Counted from the first letter of the stretch, positions 33,973 to 47,900 are shown. The stretch: DNA of 64,000 nt from Tyto alba (GCF_018691265.1 NW_024881295.1:19081904-19145903); one strand, 5' to 3'. The notes: generated by a model not told the origin, from the letters alone. Translations and numbers: made by a program.

Positions 33973-36900
33973 CAGCCTTTCTTTCCCCTTTCTCCAGAAG
34001 CTGCAGCCTGAGCATTTATTTATGCTTGTGTGAGATTCAAAGGTCTTATCAATAGTTTAGCAATATTACTGTAGGCAGGCTAATGGGATTCAAGTTTAAT
34101 TAAGGGTTGTATTTAATTTGGTTTGCTTATTATCACTTAAAAAAAAAACCAAAACAAAAAACAAAGAACCTAAAGCAGCCATCCGTTAAATATGTTCCTA
34201 TTGAAAGTGGCATTTGCCCTATGTCTGGAAAAGACAGAACTTTACAATCCTGAACTGTGGCTTTCTGAGTAGCTGCTGGGAATGACCTTTCCAAAGCCTT
34301 GTATCTCTGTTGCATCCTGAAGTTTCCTTCCTTTTCTTACCTTTGAAAGGCTGTTCCACCTCAGGATAAGTCAGTGTACGTCTCTGCTATGGTCATAAAC
34401 CTGTGGGCCTATTACATAGCTCCCCTTTTGACCTTTTCCTGTAAGGTTGCCCTGGAACTGTGTACAATAAGACCTCAATAAGTCTCAGGAGACCAGAAAT
34501 AAGTGGAAAAAGATGTTTAGAGAAACAGGGAGAGGTGGCAAGAGCATAGCAGCTCTGTTGGGTGTCTCCATCCCTGGTGAAGGGCCTCAGCAGGTCCCGG
34601 GGTGCAGCTGGGTTGCTCTGCCATAGCCCTAACGTACCCTGCTTGGGGTCCTCCAGCAGCAACAACCCCTCAGCACCCCACTAGTGAAGTCTTTTTGTCA
34701 CTCGTCCAGTGATTGGAAATTTGTTACTGGAATCTACTCTTTGTCATGCCTTTGAACATGAGGTAAGGCAATACTGTCACAGCCCATAACTTTCCCAGTA
34801 AGTGCCCCAAACTAGTTGGTGGAAGAGAAAAAAGGGGTGATGCCATCAAGGAGCGACTGTGCCTGGTAGCGTCTGAGTGACAGGGCACCGAAGTGCACCG
34901 TGAGCATCCAGCTCTGAGCTCCCCCATCACTCAGCAGATTTGGACCTTAGTCATGGAGTCAGGCTGCTGGCTCCTGCGGGCTAGGACACAAAACTGTGTA
35001 TTTTCCTGCCTGGGGAGGTCCTTTTGCTGTGCAGGGGGTTCAGGATGCTCCTTGCTCATCAGCATGTAGCTCGGCCTCTGGTTTTGATTATGTAGAATGA
35101 GTGACCTTTCTGGTGGGGTAGTTACTTGCTGGCAAGGTCACGAGAAGGTGGGCACGCTCTCTTGATGAGTTCCCGAAGGGGCTAATTGTATACTGGGCTG
35201 CAGAAGATTGAAATAAGGGGCTGAGGTGCACCTTCCTTTATATTGCTTTATGGCATATCAACCAACGGAGCGGGGTCACTGGTGCTCACCCCAGTGGGAC
35301 ATGACCCCCTCTGGAGCCATCAGGGGCACGCTGGACAATGTAGTCATGGTTCCAGAGGGGCTCTGCTGGTGGTGCTGTAGGGGAGGTTACTGTCAACTGT
35401 TTTAGGGAAATATTGTGAATTTATATGTACCCTTTCTTGGCATATGCAGCAGGTTAAGCGCACGTATTTGTGACAGGAATTCGAACTGCTAGCTCTATAA
35501 AGAATCCACAATGTTTTCTGTAGAGAAGTCCTATTCAAAGTCCCACATACAATATTCCTGAGATAGTGGGTATCCTGTGTGGCTTGGTTAACATTTGGAA
35601 CTTGTTTTCTGAGGGAAAGTCATTCCACAGGGTAGAGCCAATGTCACTGTTATTTGCTGATGCACAGAGGGACCCGCAAGCACCGTTGAGGTTAATTAAT
35701 CATGCAAGCACTGTGGTCTCTGCTTCACGCTACATGGTGGAAAAATTAAAAAGAGACTGAGACAGTGACCAGAGCACACAGAAGGAACAACTCAGCTCTC
35801 CAGAGGAGAAAAAAAAAAAATCTCTGGAAATGCGGCAAACAATCTGTGGGCCATAGGTGCTAGGAAGAAGTTTAATTTCTAATGAGATTAGTGAATGACT
35901 TTCAGTCAACTTGGATCAGCAGAGGACAGAACTTTTAATAAAAATATTTGAGAAATTCTGGACTTTCTACTGAAGAGGAATGTATATAAGGTACAGAAAA
36001 GAGAATAGAGTTGAATAAGAATTTCTGATTGATCTAAGACAGAAAATGTCTAGCGAAGTTAACTGAACTGACATTAAAACCAAAACCACTCAGCTTTTAG
36101 AAACCCTATACAAACACCCAAAGAAAGGGAAGTCCAGCAAATGTAAGAAGAAAACCCACAGAAAACACCTGCATGTGGAAAAGCAGAAAGAATTTAATCA
36201 CTTTTCAGGAGTATATAAATGCCATCATGCAGTGTTCAGTGTCAGGATGATCAGCTTTCTTGAAATCACAACCCCCCAAGTTTTTAAGGTAGCTTTCCAG
36301 GAAACTATTTCCTTTAGCACTTCTTATGTATTTATCTTAAACGCATCCTTTTCTTATCCTCAATGTACAATTCAGTTATAAAGCATCAGTTTACTTCACT
36401 ATATATTTATTTGAAAGAAAAGCTGCTCGGAAAATCTTTATTGTGTGCAATTGTAATAAATTTTAATTTAAAATTCTGACTAAACAGAACTAGTATTTAC
36501 CAAGTTTCTGCAACCTACCCAAATCTATTACATTACAAACAATATTGTTTTGACTGCTGTTAAGATGGGATCAGATATAACCAGTGTCACACTCCTTAAG
36601 AAATAGAGAGAACTGGCATTTTAAGATAACATGAGACTATTTCCTAATACATGGTGCATCTGACACTGTATATTCTTGCTCATACATTCTGCATCAAGCT
36701 TTTTATCTTATCTCAACCTTTTAAAGATGCTTACATTCCTGAATAATCAGCATATCTGTGGAGACACTGAAAGTTAAGAATTTAGTCAAATTTCATGTTA
36801 AAGAGGTATCGTGTTCACATCAAAACGTTAGGTCATTTCAGAGGTAATGTGTACTAAATAAGTTATTTTTTTCTGCTTAGATGCTATGTGTTTTCTGTAA

Positions 36901-37414
36901 AAGTTAGATTTATGGTCAGACAGCAGTCCTTCAGTGAATGCATTGTTCTGAGCCTGAGCATACACAAAATGTTTGTTTTAATTTTCTAGCTACTTAAATA
37001 TATTTTCACACATTCCAATATTATTCAGTAACTCAAAGCATTTTTGCCCTTTTCATTGTCACTGTCTTTAAAGAACCTAAAAATGACAGCTAGGGAATCC
37101 TCACCATAAGGAAAAAAGTAACTTGTAACAACTAGAGAGCACTTTACAATACTTACAATGTCAGGGAAAAGAGATAACCGACTTGTAAGGATGTGTCTCC
37201 ATGATCCATATATTAATGCTAACAGAAACCAATATTTTTGGTCATTCTGAACTTCTGGAGCAAATGAGGAAAAATGATTGCAAATTTCTGAATACAGTCT
37301 TCAAGATATGGTGGAAATTGAGCTATGGTTCACTTTGTCTTAAATAGCATATCATACTGGCAATCAACAGGAATAAAATATTAGTTCTCCCCTTTCTTTA
37401 AACCACATAGGTGC

Positions 37415-37438
37415 TTTTTTTTTTTTTTTTTTTTTTTT
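37415..37438 (+). repeat. Poly-T run, 24 bases
   Basis: An uninterrupted T run after GGTGC, with no recognisable retrocopy on its minus-strand upstream side. Confidence 0.9.
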
Positions 37439-37667
37439 ACATTATCATCTGTAAATCATGCTAGATTATTGATTTTCAAACCATTTATACTTTTTTTCAC
37501 TTTCAGACAGCCTTAATGCAGATTAACTCCCACGTTAAAAGTAATCAAGCAAATAATGGATTTTGCTACTTTTAACTGTATAGTTACAAAAAAATTATTG
37601 GGAACATTTTGCAATTTTTATGCTTTGAAGCATCAAAATGCAAAAGAAAGGCTCTTTCTAGTCAAGC

Positions 37668-37680
37668 TTTTTTTTTTTTT
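37668..37680 (+). repeat. Poly-T run, 13 bases
   Basis: An uninterrupted T run after GTCAAGC, 230 bp beyond the T24 run. Confidence 0.85.
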
Positions 37681-39371
37681 ATTGTAGTGAGCTAGTGTTT
37701 TATTGGAAAAACATGAAGGTTTTGTCTTACTGGAATGTATCATCTCATGAGGGTGAATTTCAGACAACAGAGCAATTTAATTTGCTGTCAAAGTGTCCTA
37801 TATGAAGGATTATATACTTTTTTTTTTTCCTCTGTAGAAGCCAATGTATTTTCCATATTTTGACAGTTAACAAAAAAAAGTCTTAAGAGTTTCATTCCTA
37901 GAAGTAATGTTAACATTATTTTATGAGATACTCTGTTTGCAACCTAACATTTGGCAATTCACAAGGACTGCAAAGCTTTCTCTGCATACAACATAGTCTT
38001 ATGATAATACTATTGCTAACTTTGGTGCTCTGGCCAAAATCACATCTTCATTTGCCCCAGAGGTAAGGGAGCTTGTTTTTTAGGAAATGTGTCTTGACTT
38101 CCTGACTAAATATTACTGTTGCAGTTGCTCTCATATTCATGATCCATACAAGCATAAAATTGAACTTGTACATCAGGACCTTACTGGAGGAATAACAAGA
38201 ACTGCCCACAATTCTGCCTGGAGGGCCCTGGGAACAAATACTTAATTATGAAGGTAGGTTGGAGTTCAGTCCACTAGTCTTAAATTGGTTGATTGCTGCA
38301 AAGCAGTCCATTGCTGTATCTATGCAGGTGACTATCTGGGAGTTCCTTGACCACCCAGGGAATGAAGAAATTAAGTGGCGTGGATGTACACATGGGTGCA
38401 GCCCTGATACCCCATAACACCACAATAGAATGTCACAATGGCAACTCACTTCTAACTTAAGTCCCATAGCTCTTGCCACAAAGTCACTGCTGGATTTCTA
38501 CCTGGAGGGGCAAAATTTCCAATGCCTGTTCTTTCCTTGAAGTGTGTGGTAAGTCTTGCTGGCCTTAGTGGGAGGTAGTAGAAAACATACCCACCTAAAA
38601 TGTCTTTACTCAAGTCACGGGGTAACTCACACTGTCAAGAAGGGGACTGCATCCTATCTGAGGTCGGGGTGACTGGGGAAGAAAGTTCTCCAATAGGTTA
38701 GTTCCTCTTTAATTAGTTGCTGCCCACTTGCTTAGTGACAGCATTTTAGAGACGGTTCCAGACAAATGTAAATAATCAAGCCAATGTCCTGCAGACAGAT
38801 ATTTATTTGAACTTTCATCTCTTAATCTATATAACATGCTTTAAATCTCACTGCAGGCTATTAGTAGACATAGAGATGACGCTTAAACTAGAATAAACCA
38901 AAACTGGATGGCTTAAGAAAATTGTTGTTTTTGCAGACAAGGCAGGGACTCAATGGCTTTTGACACTGATCACCTTCCCTGTGGTTAAAAATAATCCCTA
39001 AAAGGAAGGGCACATAGATGTGAGAAATGTAGGAGCCTATCTTGGTTTCACTACTACTGTACCTATTTGAAAGGATGTGGAAAATTATTAACCAGCCATC
39101 CTGAAATTACTTGGAGAGGTATAAATGAGCAGAAACATCCCTTTTTCTCAAGCTGTAGCAGAATATTTGTACTCCATGAACAAAACGAGAATGGGTGAGA
39201 GACCTTCATAATGATGTGAACTGACCACTGTTAACCTTGTACTTCCTTAGCATTTTACTGTCCCTTTCTCCAGCTCTTCTTTGCAGACTTTGGACTTTCA
39301 GGGACAAGAATCAGCTTCAATGTGTTAAGTTCTTAGTGCCATGATGCCTGAGCAGGGCTGTGGGTTTTTTC

Positions 39372-39495
39372 ACTATTTTTTCACTGTGAGTATAGTTAAC
39401 CACAGGAACAGGTTGACCAGGGAGCTTGTGGGATCTCTGTCCTTGCAGGTTTTCAGGATACGACTGCAAAACTGTAGTTGATGGCTGTGCTCTAA
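39372..39495 (+). mobile_element. Degraded CR1 fragment
   Basis: The order of motifs follows the end of CR1 ORF2: TTTTTTCACTGTGAG, then CAGGAACAGGTTGACCAGGG, then AGCTTGTGGGATCTCTGTCC, TTGCAGGTTTTCAGGATACG. In protein terms this is the WNRLPREVVESPSLE-to-FKTRL region at the end of ORF2. Similarity becomes doubtful after about 39470 (CTGTAGTTGATGGCTGTGCT), and the terminal octamer repeat is missing, so the copy is truncated at both ends or too decayed to follow. No coding potential. Confidence 0.6.
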
Positions 39496-39541
39496 GTTCA
39501 ATGCTGCTTTCTGCAGAAAATTGTTAGTACTTTAGCTTCAC

Positions 39542-39561
39542 TTTTTTTTTTTTTTTTTTTT
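39542..39561 (+). repeat. Poly-T run, 20 bases
   Basis: An uninterrupted T run beginning about 50 bp after the degraded CR1 fragment. CR1 does not end in poly-A or poly-T, so the two are probably unrelated. Confidence 0.9.
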
Positions 39562-42006
39562 GCATTTCCCTTCCACTTCTTGTGTTCTTGTTCCAGCTTT
39601 GGCTGGAAATCCCAGCCTGATTGCATTGCTATTACAGAGCTGGATTTTGCCTTGTGTTTATAATGGAACTCTATGATAGATGCACAATTACAGCCAGATT
39701 TATCAGAAATACAAAGAAATCTGTCACCAAATTTACACCTTCCTGGATTCTTTTTTAATACCTTGAGCAGTACTTCCTATCATAAGATGAGAACACTGTG
39801 TGAGGGACTGTGTCTTTGCGATGCCAGTGAAGGAGCTGCAAGACTTCCTATGATTGTCAGAGCAGAACGCTGGGGCTGTTCAGGGCTCCTACAACACTTA
39901 AAAATGCTATTTTTGCTCTATTTTACCTCATAAAAATGTCCCTGTTACTGGTGCCATGAACAAGATAGGGCACAAAAGGGGCCATTTGGCACTGACTGAG
40001 TATGAGGGCTGTCTCAGACTTGTTTTTTCCATCTCAGAAAGGCACTTCTGACTCTAAGTTGCTCATATTAAGCACAGCTACTTTCCAGTTGGTCCCTTGG
40101 CTTTTATTATCCATTACTCCAGCCCTAATAGTTCTTGCCAGCCTTTTATTTTGAGAGACTGCATTGCTTGGATACTAATACTGTATTTCTTTTGAATTTA
40201 ATCTGCCAAAATGGGACAAAGCTGATTTCTTGAGTACAATTTCTTTCTCAGGCCAAGGACATTAAGCCTTTACAACAAGCTGTATATGTTACAAACATTT
40301 TAGAGATTGTAATTTTGTTATGGGGAAGGGACATAAAACAGTCAGGTTTGAAATATTTACAGCTGAAGGGAGTGCAGAATGAGTAATCAGCTTTCCGTCA
40401 GTATTGGGTATAAGATCAAATTTTAGAGATGTTAATGGGAACCTTTATGGTGCTTGAAAATTTCCTACCACTTTCTGAAGCAGGACTTCTCCTTCCATCT
40501 TTGTGTTCTTTCACATTTCCCAGGTGTAAATGACTTATGTATGGCCAAATAAATTCTGAGTTAAATTACATCCAATGCTGCACTGGGGTATATTTCTCAA
40601 TGCTTCCTATCTGTCACCTTTAAATTTATAACAATTTTTTCTAACCATTTGGGAACTGAAACTTTCTGTTCTTGGCATGTTTCTTAGAGGCTTTCTGGAA
40701 AGTTTGATCAAAAAAATATTTGTTTGCTTTTGAGAATGAAATGTAAAAGTAAGTTGTTTTTCTCAATTATTTTGACCAGCAGTGGTTCTTCAAGTATTAA
40801 GATAAGAAATGTGAAGTTTAAGAGGGTCAAGCTAGCAGTTTCTTTCATTCTTGCTGTGCAAATCCATCCAAAGTTGTCGATAATCACCATTTGCAGAGAG
40901 ATAACATGACTGTATTATATGTAATTCTTCATCTTGCTTAGTCTATTGAAACATCTTTTAATACGTTCATCTGAATAGTGGCAAAATGGATTTTCCTTTT
41001 ACAGTGCCATCTTTTCCTTATCAGAATAATTTTTACTTTAAGGAAGGACTGTTGTGTAGAAGACAAGAAGAAAATCTATTATTCTCACATCATGAATGTA
41101 ACATCTGTATCTGTGATATTTAAGTGTACTTATCCTTACACTTGTAGTTCTGGCTGAAATGTATTATTTATTCAAATGCTTCTGGAAGCTAAACATACAG
41201 ATGAGCCAGAATAGACAGAACTATTCCTTGAAAAACATATAGACATCAATTCTCTATGATAAGCAAATTTTACAGTTATTGCAATGATCTATCATTATTA
41301 TTGTTGCTAATGAAACACCCAGATCTCATTAAGTCTTCAGAGTAGCCATTTAATAAAATATTGTATAGCATTTCATTATTGCAAAACTGTTTAGACCCTC
41401 AGAGACAACTGGTAGATAATCAATAAGTATTAGACCAAGAAGATGGCAAGTGTTGTTTTGCTTTGGTTTGTTTTTCTGAATTAATTAATGAATCAAGTTG
41501 GATTTTCCATGGACAAAAAAGTGGCCTTGACCAATAAAGCCCATTTAATATCTCTGTCCCTTCTATGTTCTCCACCTATCTGGCATTGATTTATAAGTAG
41601 AGCTTGCAGAGAGCTGTTGCTAGGGGACAGAGCTTTTGTAGGTCCCCATTAAAGCAATATTTCTGAAGAAGAAAAGTAATTTACATACTTCAAGTGCAGC
41701 CTACAAAAAAAATTTAATCAAGTCCCAATAACTTATAAAAGGGAACAAACATAACCATCTATATAAATAACAGCCCTTATGCCAAAGAGAAAAAAAGGAG
41801 CATAGGTCAGACTCTCTTGTCTAGATGCTACTCCTCAGTTCCCGGGGAGATAACCTGAGTGATTTTTTTATTTCAGTAAATTTCATCCCAGTTTATACCT
41901 CACAAACAAGATCAGAATACTTGGAATGGATTTGACCTAACATACACATTCATCTACTTTAATTTAACAGAGTAACCCAAGCTGACTAATCTCTGGGGTA
42001 AAAGTC

Positions 42007-42060
42007 ATAGAAGGGAAGAAAACCCTGTTAAGACCACCTGTTCTAGTTCCCCAAGTAGTC
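42007..42060 (-). mobile_element. Possible very old CR1 3' end
   Basis: TCATAGAAGGGAAGAAAACC...AAGACCACC...CTAGTTCCCC follows the order of a reversed CR1 tail (TCATAGAATGG...GGAAGGGACC...AAGATCATC...TAGTTCC) with several gaps. The similarity is weak and only about 50 bp long. Confidence 0.3.
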
Positions 42061-42169
42061 AAATGTTTTCTGAGTTGTTGCCCTGGAGAAGAGTCTGCCC
42101 TACTGAGAAGAACCCCTGTGATGGGACTGTGCTTTTATACCTGGTTAAGTTCCCTAGCTCTTGACTTCC

Positions 42170-42185
42170 TTTTTTTTTTTTTTTT
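42170..42185 (+). repeat. Poly-T run, 16 bases
   Basis: An uninterrupted T run in TTGACTTCC...CCTGTTAAC context. Confidence 0.9.
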
Positions 42186-43335
42186 CCTGTTAACTGTTCC
42201 ATATATATAAACGCATCTGAAATGTTCCTTTTGTATAGCTTTCTGTCACATCAGTTTCAAAAAAATATGGATAGATGACTATGAATACTCCTCAAATTCT
42301 CTTCCTTTCCGGTTTCTAAAAGCTTACTTTTGCAGGACTTAAAGGTTCATTACTTTCTTAAAACATACATTTCATTGATGAGACTGTTTTTCTGTAAGTG
42401 TTGCTCAGAATTTATGGCTTTTGCCAGAATTAGCACTGCATTGAGAACAACCTGTTCTCCTTGGCTAGATGACCGTCAAATTGATGTGAAAATGCTCCCC
42501 CTTGATAGGATGAATGTATATGGCCACATAAATCATTCCCTGTTTTCTTAAGTGGTTTGAATGAGTATGTGACCAACATTTGTTATGATTCTTCTTCTCT
42601 TATTTTGGTACATAATCAGGACAGATTAGATTAAGCCAGCTCCGGTAAACCATATTTTCAGCTAACGGTTGGACAAAGCAATGCTAGTGACTCTAGGCAG
42701 CTCCATGTGGCATTAAAACCCCAGAAGAATAAAAAACTATTGGCAGAGGCTGCAATGAAGTCTGCATTGCATTTATAATACATAACAGAATCTGTCTCCG
42801 CAAAGGGTTTGTAGAGGGCAAGTGAAATTTATCATGGATTTGTTGTGTGATAGTGTAAGAATAAGTAAAGGCCCCAGGTGGTTTCAGGATCCTATTTTCT
42901 TAGGCTGCCTTGCTATGCACATGAATAGGCAGTTCCTTCCCTGTACAGTTTTAATTATAAAACCAAAAGATAAAAGTGGGAAGTGATTTTTGATAAAGCC
43001 CACAAAGCAGACCTTTAGCAGAGCTAAAAATTGAACCTAAACTTCCTACATCTTAGGTCAATGACTCAACTATCATCTCTGGAAGAGTGAATGTGCACGA
43101 CTAATTATTGTTAATTTACTTTTGACATGCTGTTTGGCTGCACTAGAAAGACATGCCCTGCCTGGAATCTGCTCTGAAGCATAAAATCTGGCTGTTTGTT
43201 CTGCTTATGGAGAAAGGAGAAAAAAAAAAAATACTGAAACTGAATTTCTGATTTCATCTCTACCTTCTCAGGGGTTTTGTTTTGTCAGAGACTTTTTTCC
43301 CCTCTAAACTCTAAATTATAGGTTTAAAAGATGTG

Positions 43336-43351
43336 TTTTTTTTTTTTTTTT
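43336..43351 (+). repeat. Poly-T run, 16 bases
   Basis: An uninterrupted T run followed by CTTTTAAGACAG. Confidence 0.9.
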
Positions 43352-43897
43352 CTTTTAAGACAGCCATCTTTAGAAGAGATTTGTGGGTTAAAGTAACTTG
43401 CAGAAGCTAAAGAAAAGTGAAAATGAAGAAATGTTTTTGGGAAAAGGCTATACAGACATCAGTTAAAGACTTAATGTTACTTTTCAGATAAAACAGTATA
43501 ACTCTAAATTTCTCTGTTAAGACATAGTGGGCATGGTATTGTACACTGTGTATGATTGCTGCTATTTGCCATCAATAACTTGCAATGTCTAATACAAATC
43601 TTTTCATATCACTTTCAGAAATAGTTTGAAGGAAAAATGGACCAGTACAAACTCATATTGTCAATTTATAGATCAGTGAATTTAGATCATTACAGCCATA
43701 GTAGATGGTGGCAGTGGACTCTTTCTAAGAAGTACACTGTGGGAAAGAGGAGGAAAAAGCATTTCTCCCACAACAAAGCAGACATCAAGCTATTAATCTG
43801 AATCAATATAAGCACTTCCAGATCTTATAGATCCCACTATTGCTATTCCAAAATAAATTACAAGATTAACGGTTCATGTTTGTCATGTCTGACACCC

Positions 43898-44912
43898 AGA
43901 GTGTGGTCGTAAATAGCTCTTTTTCAAACTGCAGCCTGTCACACTTGGGGTGCCCCAGGGAATGAAATTGGGCCCAACACTATTTAATATCTTCGTAAGA
44001 GATCTGGATGATGGTGTAAAATGTACCCGATGAGGTTTGCTGATGATGCCAAGCTGACTGGGGAAGTGGACACTTCAGAAGGGAGAGCCACCCTTCAGGA
44101 AGACCTCTATAGGCTGGAAAGGTGGGCTCTGAAGGACCTTATGAAGTTGAACAAGTGTCAGGTCTTACACCCGGGAAAAGATAATCCAGGAGTGCAGCAC
44201 AGGCTGGGATCTACCTGGCTGGGGAGCAGCTCTGGGGAAAGGGACCTGGGGAACCTGGTGGACAACAAGCTCAATAGGAGTGACCAGTGTGCTGCTGCAT
44301 CAAAGCAAGCCAACAGGGTGCTGGGCTCCATCAACGAGGGCATCACCAGCAGAGATAAAGAAGTCATCATCCCACTCAGTGCTTGTCAGGCCACACCTGG
44401 AGTAATGTGTTCAGTTTTAGTACCTGCTCTACAAAAAAGATGTGGACAGGCTGGAGAGGGTCCAGAGAAAGGCAACAAAGATGATCAAGGGGCTGGGAAG
44501 CCTGCCATGTGAGGAAAAGCTGAGAGAACTGGGTTTGTTCAGCCTTGAGAAGAGAAGGTTTAGGGGAGACCTTATCACCCTGTTCCAGTATTTAAAGGGT
44601 GGCTATGAAGAAGATGGAAACTCCCTTTTTGCAAGAAGTCACATGGAAAAGATGAGGGGTAATGGGCACAAGTTACTTCTGGGGAGATTCTGACTGGGCA
44701 CAAAAGGAAAATTTTTCACCATGAGAACAATCAGCCAATGGAATAATCTCCCCAGGGAAGTGGTGGATTCCCCAACATTGAACACTTTTAAGATTCAGCT
44801 AGACAGGGTGCTGGGCTGTCTTGTCTAGACCATGCTTTTGCCAAGAAAGTCTGGACCAGATGATCCTTGAGGTCCCTTCCAACATGGTATTCTCTGATTT
44901 TATGTATGTGGC
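43898..44912 (+). mobile_element. CR1 LINE, 5'-truncated, inactive (ORF2 C-terminal half plus 3' end)
   Basis: Conceptual translation in three shifting frames gives the end of a CR1 ORF2. First comes a GVPQG...[15 protein letters not shown] stretch (about 43949-44020, the palm region of the reverse transcriptase). Next is RFADDAKLTGEVD with the catalytic F-A-D-D box (in the 163-codon frame from 44021). Then RLERWALKDLMKLNK, GSSSGERDLGNLVDNKL and, in another frame from 44442, RLERVQRKATKMIKGL and ELGLFSLEKRRFRGDLI. The PREVV...SPTL..FK region follows at about 44755-44795. The 3' tail has GACCAGATGATCC, TCCCTTCCAAC and a decayed terminal repeat (ATTCTCTGATTTTATG). Frameshifts near 44030 and 44430 and a stop near 44690 make it a pseudogene. 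5' truncation by incomplete reverse transcription is normal for CR1. Loss of a clear octamer repeat suggests considerable age. The 5' edge is approximate. Confidence 0.92.
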
Positions 44913-47900
44913 AGCTACCTTCTTTCCCCTACTGCCTGAAGGCCCCAAGGGCATAAACCAGTGCCCACTGCAGACAGCAGGAAGATGTCAGTCTTGGTAT
45001 CTGTGACCAGGTCATGTCAGCAACAGGCAGAATGACACAGCCATGAGAAAACCCTTCTGGAGAGGAAAGAAATAGGAGGTGGAGGAGTGGGGGGGGAAGA
45101 ATGAAAACTCAAAAAACCACTACTGAAGTTGTCAGAGGGCATATAGCAGGTGCACAGTAGCTTAAAAGCATGGAACAAGTAAAACCTATGTGTTGGACCC
45201 TCACTTTATATTTCCATCATTTCCATCACACTTTCAGGGTGCCCTGCAGCCTGTCTCACTTCATGAGACCCACAGGACATGGAGAAGCACAGGGTCTACA
45301 AATAGCTGTTCAGGGTAAGAGGCTGCTCAGGGACTTTTTACCAGCTTCTCTGTTGCTATGTCATCACAAGTGACACTGTCCCTAGCCCTGTTCATGGGGC
45401 TGCTCAAATAAACATTCCTAACCAGCTGGGTAAGGAAATGCCTGCTATTTAAACTACTAAAGCCAAGCCAATTCATAAATAAGGGTGAATACGAATGAAT
45501 TACACAAACATACAGGGATAAAATAAGAAAACTTAAACACTATGAGTTCCAAGTAGCAAGGGACATGACAAGCAACAACAGTTTCAGTGAATACATTAGA
45601 AATAAAAGGGAAAATGAGAAAAGAGATTGAACAAGAGGTTCTACAGAGAAAAAAGAATCATTTGCTTTCATCAGAGAAAGGAGAATTGTTTGCTTTCATC
45701 TTCATGGAAAAGGTAGATTGTGCTGGATACTTTAACAAATTAATTTTAACAAGGTGTTTGGAATGCAGGCTGGAGTTTAGAAGAGAACAGTTCAGGGAAT
45801 ATTTATGTAAGATTGGTACATTCAATTTCTCAGGGTTTGATGAAATTCACCCCAAGAAATGAGGCAAAGTAATCTCTGAATGATTAGTGATTATCTCTGG
45901 GAAGCTGCAGATGGGAGAGATCCTAGAAGACTAGAGAAAAACAAACCTTTTCTATTTTTTTTTTTTAATTATTTTAAGGGGGTCTGTGGAATTATAGATC
46001 AAGCAGTCTGGTTTCAGTTCCTGGAAACAATATGGAACAATTTATTGAAGTAATTTGAAGTACATACAAAAGGTAAAGGTTGTAAAAACAGGCAACAAGG
46101 AACTGTCAGGAACTGATCAGATCAAATTTGTCTGATTTCCTTCTTTGAGAAGGGTGACAGCCTAGCATAGGAAGGAAAAGGAGTAGATACAGATGTAAAT
46201 AAACTCATAAAACTTTACACATTTTTCCAACATTAAAATCTCACCAGTTGTGGAAATTATGGCATGCATGTAATTGCCTTCAAGGAGATATATAACTAGT
46301 TGAAAACTTTATTATCAATGGATTTTGGGAAAATACTATAAATACTACTGAAAGTTTAGAGAGTTGGACAGAAAACCAAAAGGTTGTGTTTAATTATCTA
46401 CAGAATCAAAGTTCTGTACCTAAGAGAAAAAAAAGTCAAATTGAACTTTGAAATTGGATATTTTTTCATAAAGAAAGCAAGCACTACAGTGGAAAAAGAT
46501 ATAGTAGGAAAGTAGTTTTTATTTTAGATTTATGAAGAAATGTGTACACAAAACATCTAGTAATGTTCCACACTTAACTCCAGAGAAGCCTTGGAAGATA
46601 TATTCTTTATTCTGGAAACTACATTTTTAATGTGAAGACAAAGTAAAGAGAATCCAGCAGTGTGAATGATAAAGGATTTAGAAAGCATGACCTATGAGGG
46701 AACTGGCTTGCTGAGAGATGGTTGAGGATTACTTGATTATATGTAGTTACAGTATTGATGATCACCAATTGCTTACCAAGGCCATAAAAAAATCAATTAA
46801 TTTTTCAGCATAGACAATTTTGGGTGAAAAAACTTAGAAAACTTGGGTAGGATGGTGGAGCACAAGATCGGATAACCTGAAGATACTGAGAAAGAAATTT
46901 TTAAGATCCAGCTACAGTAAGATCTGTGATTGAGGGCCAAGGCCTATATGATCTTGTTTTGGTGGAGGGAGATTACTTAAGATGATCTCTTGGGTACATT
47001 TTGAGTCTAACAACAACATACCAATGCCTGAAAAGAAGTTAGAGAGGATTCATTGCTACTCTTCTGGTAGAACCAATGCTGGAGGACAGGAAAAAGGTCA
47101 ACCTGAGGACAAGGATATGAGCTTTTGAAATATGGACTCACATTGTTTTATGAAGGATCACAACGATCTGTTTTTAAAGTAAAAGACAGCAGCATTCAGA
47201 AATTACTGGGTTTTGCCACTTCCTGTCGTAATTATTTTGTAATCTTTAAAAACTGTTACACAACTAGAGGATATTATGCTTTTATCATGATTTTTAAAAA
47301 AGTAATTTGAGGTACCCCATTAAAAAGTTATGAAGACAATCCATCTTAGCCTTTTATTATGATCTTCCACATTAGATTCTGATGTGGTAATTTTCTGGAA
47401 ATTGGAATAACTAAATTATTTTCTAGGCCTGAGAATTCAAATTCAGAGAGACTGGGTGATAGAGAAGAAGGGGAAAAACAATTTACCCTATATTAGAACC
47501 CCAAATCATAAGCTACTGTTTTGTCTAGTCACAAACAAAAAAGCAGTAATGAGCTGAATGTATTAATTCAATTTATATGATTGAATAATCTTTGGCTTTC
47601 AAGTTATATGCTTTGTGAAAATCTGAATGTGGATTGTCAAATTGTCCAGCCAGGAAGAAAAAAGCCTTTTGCTTACAATGAACTAATGATCAACTGACAA
47701 TTTAATTACACAGCAGGGAAATTCTGAGGAGGAAATGGGGTACAGAAGCAAGTCTGCTTTTCCATACTGAAGTTTATTGCTTTGAATTAAATCTGAAGAC
47801 ACAATATATGAACAGAGATCAGGTATCTCACTCCACATGTTCTAAATAGCTTGTTGGATGGATACAGAGAGGGAGACACTGTTAAAATTTGGTCTTAAAC

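Larger units (their letters stand above)
30978..39371. other. Non-coding stretch, mostly AT-rich
   Basis: No gene recognised. Notable contents are a CpG-rich island with an A-rich tail (33768-33972), an A-rich tract at 34138-34168, a moderately GC-rich part at about 34540-35390 with only short unrelated frames, an A12 run (35809-35820), a T24 run (37415-37438) and a T13 run (37668-37680). The 36-38 kb part is strongly AT-rich. Confidence 0.6.
39496..43897. other. Non-coding AT-rich stretch
   Basis: No gene recognised. It contains T runs at 39542-39561 (20), 42170-42185 (16) and 43336-43351 (16), an A12 run at 43220-43231, and a doubtful CR1-like relic at 42007-42060. Confidence 0.6.

Noticed and set aside
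34540..35390. GC-elevated stretch as a possible gene
   Set aside because: Only short frames on both strands, no recognisable peptide, no LTR or CR1 ends, and no CpG clustering.
35460..35490. GGAATTCGAACTGC, resembling a tRNA T-arm (B box)
   Set aside because: No matching D-arm, anticodon arm or acceptor pairing could be found upstream.
45661..45700. Direct repeat TTTGCTTTCATC with 28-bp offset
   Set aside because: Only 12 bp and isolated, so likely chance; not comparable with a CRISPR or minisatellite array.
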